From contig NZ_VKDB01000004.1 of NCBI RefSeq assembly GCF_007280555.1, positions 124,001 through 188,000 on the forward strand: 64,000 nt of DNA. The letters are read 5' to 3'. Positions 60,574 through 64,000 of this stretch are shown one piece after another. A program made the translations under genes and the position numbers. The notes beneath the pieces are model-generated. The model did no database searches. It was not told the DNA's origin and saw only the letters and a program-made list of their open reading frames with translations. How positions within the stretch are numbered: position 1 is the stretch's first letter; every line of letters begins with the position of its first letter. Source of the DNA: Deinococcus detaillensis (lineage in GTDB: Bacteria > Deinococcota > Deinococci > Deinococcales > Deinococcaceae).

Positions 60574-61605
60574 ATGTTGAAACACAAAAGTACATTTCTG
60601 AGTTTGCTGCTGCTCGGCAGTATTGCTAGCGCCGCGCCGATCACCCTGACGGTCATCACCCACGACAGCTTTGACCTCAACAAAAAGCTGATCGCCAGCT
60701 TCGAGCAGCAGAACAACGCCAAAGTGCGCTTCATCAAGGGCGGTGACGCGGGCGAGATGCTGAGCCGCCTCATTTTGACCAAAGCCAATCCGCTGGCGGA
60801 CGTGGTGTACGGCTTAGACAACACCCTGGCTCCCCGCGCCGCCGCCGCTGGCCTCCTGGACGCTTACAAAAGCCCGGCGCTGAGCAAAGTGCCCGCCGCT
60901 TACCGCCTCGACGCCTTCAACCTGAACACCGTGGAATACGGCTACGTGGCCTTCAACTATGACCGCGCTTGGTTCGGGAAAGCCGGTCTGGCGCTGCCCA
61001 AAACATTGGACGACCTCAAGACGCTCACCTACGCCAAGCTGACGGTGGTGGCCTCACCCGCGACCAGCAGTCCGGGCCTCGCCTTTTGGCTGGCGAGTGT
61101 CAACCACTACGGCCAAGCCGGAGCGGTGGCGTGGTGGCAGGCGGCCCGCACCAATGGCATGAAGGTCACGCGGGGGTGGAGCGATTCGTACAACAAAGAA
61201 TTTACCCGCAACGGCGGCAAATATCCGATCGTGCTGAGCTACGCCAGCAGCCCAGCCGCTGAAGTCGCCTACGCCGAAGGCTACAACCCCAAGAAGCTGC
61301 CTGCCCAGTCACCCACCGGCAATCTGCTCCTTCCAGGCAGCGCCTTTTTGCAACTGGAAGGCGTCGGCGTATTGAGAGGCACCAAGCAGCCCGCACTGGC
61401 CCGCAAGTTCGTAGATTTCATGCTCTCGGCAGCGGTGCAGGCCGACTTCCCGACCCGCATGTGGGTTTATCCGGCGGTGGAAGGCGTCCCACTTGATCCG
61501 GTGTTTCAGTTTGCTCAGGTGCCGGAAGGAGTCAAGGCGCTGACGTCCACCAACACGCAGGCGCTGGTGGACGTGTGGGTCAATCAGGTGTTGCGGGGAC
61601 GCTGA
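60574..61605 (+). CDS. thiB: Periplasmic thiamine-binding protein
   Basis: Substrate-binding protein of a thiamine ABC importer, 343 residues. Signal peptide [20 protein letters not shown], then [22 protein letters not shown], matching the ThiB/TbpA fold. The following conserved pieces are [33 protein letters not shown], the tyrosine-rich [29 protein letters not shown] and [14 protein letters not shown] riboswitch control upstream supports a thiamine role. thiP and thiQ do not follow: the next gene is on the other strand, so the transporter partners must be elsewhere. Confidence 0.92.
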   Translation: MLKHKSTFLSLLLLGSIASAAPITLTVITHDSFDLNKKLIASFEQQNNAKVRFIKGGDAGEMLSRLILTKANPLADVVYGLDNTLAPRAAAAGLLDAYKSPALSKVPAAYRLDAFNLNTVEYGYVAFNYDRAWFGKAGLALPKTLDDLKTLTYAKLTVVASPATSSPGLAFWLASVNHYGQAGAVAWWQAARTNGMKVTRGWSDSYNKEFTRNGGKYPIVLSYASSPAAEVAYAEGYNPKKLPAQSPTGNLLLPGSAFLQLEGVGVLRGTKQPALARKFVDFMLSAAVQADFPTRMWVYPAVEGVPLDPVFQFAQVPEGVKALTSTNTQALVDVWVNQVLRGR

Positions 61606-61614
61606 AGCAGCAGG

Positions 61615-62175
61615 TCAGGCAGGTTTGCGGGCGTCCAAAATGATGGAGGCGAAAGCCAGCGGCCCCTGACCACCTCTGAAATCAGCGTTGCGGTGATCGA
61701 GCAGCGCCGAGCGGTAAACCGGCCCATCCGCTATGCTCCACGGCTGGCGGTGAAACTGACCTTCGGCATCGTGGTATTCCAGCAAAGTCACTTCAAAGCC
61801 TGCTTGGGCGAATACCTCAGCGAACAGCTGAACGTCGTAGACGATCTGGTGATCGGCGGCGGGATGGTCGGGAGGGCCGGGGCCGCCCACTTGCACGGTG
61901 CGCTGGTAGTCAGCGTCCGGGAAGTGAGCGTCCGGCACGGCTACCCGCAGCTGTCCACCCGATTTGAGAAAGCGCCAGCACAGGCGGGCGGCGGCGCGGC
62001 CCTCCTGCAAAGTCAGGTGTTCCCAGACGTGTTCGCATAAAAAAGCGTCGGCTTGCTCAGGGCCGAAAAAGCGCTCAAAACTTGAAGGGTTGGTCAGGTC
62101 AAGCTGCTCTTGCTGGGTGGCCGCCCAGCCTTCCCAAGTCTGTTCACCCGCGCCCAAAACGATGCGCTCACCCAC
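61615..62175 (-). CDS. SAM-dependent methyltransferase-like protein
   Basis: 186 residues, short class I methyltransferase-like fold. The DAFLCEHVWEHLTLQEGRAAARLCWRFLKSGGQLRVAVPDAHF core corresponds to motif IV to post-motif strands (EHVWEHL..LKSGGxLRVAVPD). The N-terminal glycine-rich SAM loop is weak (GERIVLGAG), so full activity is not certain. The acceptor substrate is unknown. GTG start directly after the galM stop codon. Confidence 0.72.
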   Translation of the reverse strand: MGERIVLGAGEQTWEGWAATQQEQLDLTNPSSFERFFGPEQADAFLCEHVWEHLTLQEGRAAARLCWRFLKSGGQLRVAVPDAHFPDADYQRTVQVGGPGPPDHPAADHQIVYDVQLFAEVFAQAGFEVTLLEYHDAEGQFHRQPWSIADGPVYRSALLDHRNADFRGGQGPLAFASIILDARKPA

Positions 62176-63066
62176 TCACCAATCGCCCTCCAAGCTCAGC
62201 CGCACTGCGCCGGAGAGCGATTGCTGCGGCGTGAGCGTTTTCATGTCGGTGCCGTGGACGCCGCGACTCGCCAAGTTGAAAGCGTCGGTGGCGTGTGAAA
62301 CAGGTTCCAGCGCTAATGAGCCGTCGGGGGCGGTGAAGAGAACCAGATGCGAAAAGACGTTATCGGCAGTGAGGGTCAGCGAGCGCTGAGGCCAGTTCAG
62401 CCGGGCCGTGCCTTCCCACGAAGCGAACACCGCGTCAATTTGGGCGTCCCCGACTTGGCGGGCCGAGCTGAAATCCAGCGCGGCGGGAATAGCCTGTGCG
62501 CCGCCCAGCGGCAAGCTGTTTTCGTCGGTGGCGTACCAGCCGCCCGCTTCAAACTGCAAGGTGGGCTCTTGGCCGCCCTGCAAGCGCTGGAAGTAAGGGT
62601 GCAAACCTATTCCGGCGGGCATGATGCTGTCGGACACGTTGGTGAGCGTCAGCGCCGTGTCGCAGTGCGGGCCACTTAAGTGGTACTCCATCTGCGCGGT
62701 AAAAGCCCAAGGCCAATTGACATCCGCAAACTCACGGCTGTCAAAGGTGCACCTGATTTGGGTTTCGCTGATTTTCTGGACCTGCCAAGGCCGGTTGCGA
62801 ACGTCGCCGTGCTGAATCAGCGTGCTGCCCGCTTTGGGGCGGAGCTGAACGGTGAGGCCTTCAAATTCAAAGCGGGCGTCGCGGATGCGGTTGCTGTAAG
62901 GCATCAGGGCAAACATGGCGGTGTCGCTGCTGGAGTGGACTGACTCGGTGTTCACTGGGCGCATCACCGAGCGGCCCGAAGCGGCGCTGAGATTCAGGAT
63001 GCTGGCTCCGTATTCTGGCGCGACTTCCAGCGTCCAGTATTCGTTTTGGATGGTGCAGGTCTTCAC
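62176..63066 (-). CDS. Aldose 1-epimerase family protein (GalM-like)
   Basis: 296 residues from the GTG at 63066, which overlaps the rlmB stop (GTGA); the frame upstream runs through rlmB and has no similarity. The galactose mutarotase beta-sandwich is indicated by ALMPYSNRIRDARF (N/R substrate pair), GIGLHPYFQRLQ (catalytic His) and LVLFTAPDGSLALEPVSHATDAFNL (catalytic Glu). It catalyses anomer interconversion of aldoses; substrate not identified. Confidence 0.88.
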   Translation of the reverse strand: MKTCTIQNEYWTLEVAPEYGASILNLSAASGRSVMRPVNTESVHSSSDTAMFALMPYSNRIRDARFEFEGLTVQLRPKAGSTLIQHGDVRNRPWQVQKISETQIRCTFDSREFADVNWPWAFTAQMEYHLSGPHCDTALTLTNVSDSIMPAGIGLHPYFQRLQGGQEPTLQFEAGGWYATDENSLPLGGAQAIPAALDFSSARQVGDAQIDAVFASWEGTARLNWPQRSLTLTADNVFSHLVLFTAPDGSLALEPVSHATDAFNLASRGVHGTDMKTLTPQQSLSGAVRLSLEGDW

Positions 63067-63788
63067 GGCTTCGCCTTGATGGGGCGGCTGCTGACGGCGT
63101 GGTGAATGAGGATGCCTGCCGCCACACCCGCGTTGAGGCTCTTGATTTGGCCGCGCACGGCAATGCTGACCAGTTCGTCGCACTTTTCGCGCACGAGGCG
63201 GCGCATTCCCTCGCCCTCCGCGCCGATCACGAGGGCCAGTTTGCGGTCATAGTCCAAGCGGCGCAAATCAGTGGCCGCTTCGCCCGCCGCGCCGTAAATC
63301 CAAACGTTATCTTCTTTGAGCTGGTCGATCAGCCTCGGCAGATTTTTGGTTTGGGCCACCGGCAAGTAACTGGTCGCGCCCGCCGCCGCCTTGGCGACCA
63401 CGGCACTCAGTGGAGCGCTGCGGCGTTCTTCCACGACCACGCCGTGAGCGCCCAGCACCTCGGCGCTGCGAATAATCGCGCCAAAGTTGCGCGGGTCGGT
63501 GACGCCGTCAAGGAGAATCATCAGCAGTTGCTCACCCTTTTCGTCGGCGCGGTCTAAGATGTCGTCCACAGTGGCCCATTCGAGGTCTTCCACTTCAGCC
63601 ATCACGCCTTGGTGCTGGGTGGTTCCGGCGAGTTGATCAAGCTCGATGCGCGGGGCAAATTTGAGGCGCACTTCAAAGGTTTTGAGTTCGCGCACGAAGC
63701 TTTCTTCGATCCCTTTAGCGACGAGCAGTTCGGAAACGCGCCCGCCTTGCAGGGCTTCTAACACGGGATTACGGCCATAAAGGAGCAT
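63063..63788 (-). CDS. rlmB: 23S rRNA (guanosine-2'-O-)-methyltransferase
   Basis: SpoU-family rRNA/tRNA 2'-O-methyltransferase, 241 residues, RlmB-like. N-terminal substrate domain begins LLYGRNPVLEALQ; the SPOUT knot has motif 1 region LLDGVTDPRNFGAIIRSAE, motif 2 VIGAEGEGMRRLV and motif 3 IKSLNAGVAAGIL. Modifies G2251 of 23S rRNA in the best-studied members. No ribosome binding site: TAGACT lies 7 bases before the ATG, so leaderless. First gene of the rlmB-galM-methyltransferase unit. Confidence 0.93.
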   Translation of the reverse strand: MLLYGRNPVLEALQGGRVSELLVAKGIEESFVRELKTFEVRLKFAPRIELDQLAGTTQHQGVMAEVEDLEWATVDDILDRADEKGEQLLMILLDGVTDPRNFGAIIRSAEVLGAHGVVVEERRSAPLSAVVAKAAAGATSYLPVAQTKNLPRLIDQLKEDNVWIYGAAGEAATDLRRLDYDRKLALVIGAEGEGMRRLVREKCDELVSIAVRGQIKSLNAGVAAGILIHHAVSSRPIKAKP

Positions 63789-63795
63789 ACAGGAG

Positions 63796-63801
63796 AGTCT
63801 A
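63796..63801 (-). promoter_or_regulatory. -10 element of leaderless rlmB
   Basis: TAGACT on the minus strand, 7 bases before the ATG at 63788. Confidence 0.55.
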
Positions 63802-63828
63802 GCGCGGCTGGAGACTCAGGCTTCAGGG

Positions 63829-63834
63829 TATAAT
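63829..63834 (+). promoter_or_regulatory. -10 element of the right-edge membrane protein gene
   Basis: Consensus TATAAT, 8 bases before the ATG at 63843; no ribosome binding site, divergent from rlmB. Confidence 0.6.
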
Positions 63835-63842
63835 CAGCGAAC

Positions 63843-64000
63843 ATGTTGAATTGGCTGCCTTACCTGATCTACTTGACGGCCTCTCTCACGGCTCTCCTCT
63901 CTCTCAGAATGTTCTGGGAGGGCGGCCTTCTGACGATCATCAGCAGTCTGGCCGCGCTGGGTGGAGCGATCTGGGCAGCCTGGTACGTTGCTACCCTCTC
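63843..64000 (+). CDS. Membrane protein, 5' fragment cut by window edge
   Basis: 52 codons seen before the window ends: MLNWLPYLIYLTASLTALLSL, then RMFWEGGLLTIISSLAALGGAIWAAWYVAT. Two hydrophobic segments, no signal peptidase site and no known family. It has its own TATAAT promoter and is probably leaderless. Identity unknown. Confidence 0.6.
   Translation, partial: MLNWLPYLIYLTASLTALLSLRMFWEGGLLTIISSLAALGGAIWAAWYVATL

Overview
The window reads as a GC-rich chromosomal segment of a Deinococcus species. The evidence is a caa3-type cytochrome oxidase with fused subunits I/III and a cytochrome-c-tailed subunit II, very large DUF11-type surface proteins next to a predicted outer-membrane barrel, a DinB-family gene, several small GNAT acetyltransferases, and many promoters of the form TANNNT placed 5-8 bases before an ATG (leaderless transcripts, common in this genus). 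The species is not identified from sequence alone. Almost everything looks like ordinary chromosome: I see no insertion sequence, prophage, CRISPR array, rRNA or tRNA.

Layout. 1-70: first codons of an aldo/keto reductase running off the left edge. 301-2312: groES-groEL. 2642-5098: a four-gene operon with 4-base overlaps, encoding a GGDEF domain fused to a ribbon-helix-helix tail, two tandem nucleoside deaminases and a histidine phosphatase. Its promoter is overlapped by two perfect AT-rich palindromes. 5095-7463: an NTF2-like protein, a lipoprotein and a class II CPD photolyase. 7609-14162: caa3 oxidase (ctaD/E fusion, ctaC), heme A synthesis (ctaB, ctaA) and a divergent DUF420/CtaM gene. 14207-15022: panB.

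15089-29595: about 14.5 kb of consecutive surface-protein genes (167, 659, about 930, 1635 and 1330 residues) sharing DUF11/SdrD-B-like modules, one of them with a C-terminal predicted beta-barrel. This looks like a dedicated envelope system and is the most striking block. 30163-31347: carA. 31620-33290: a DUF3352-like secreted protein. 33375-39076: arginine biosynthesis genes (argG, argH, a short argA-like N-acetyltransferase) interleaved with GNAT acetyltransferases, a HIT protein and an unknown 91-residue protein. A candidate ARG box overlaps the argG -10 element.

39310-44754: two paralogous secreted beta-repeat proteins, an aminotransferase, a small predicted outer-membrane protein, a HAD hydrolase gene broken by one in-frame TGA, and a secreted carboxylesterase. 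44831-60118: the complete 14-subunit NADH dehydrogenase operon nuoA-N on the minus strand, carrying a DinB-family gene between nuoD and nuoE and an unreported-looking 32-codon ORF that overlaps both nuoL and nuoM by 4 bases. 60400-61605: a TPP riboswitch whose terminator contains the ribosome binding site of an orphan thiamine-binding protein gene. 61615-63788: a methyltransferase, an aldose epimerase and RlmB. 63843-64000: start of a membrane protein running off the right edge.

Functionally the respiratory chain (complex I and the caa3 oxidase with its heme A enzymes) dominates. Arginine and pyrimidine synthesis meet at carA/argG/argH, and the envelope cluster is the main accessory region.
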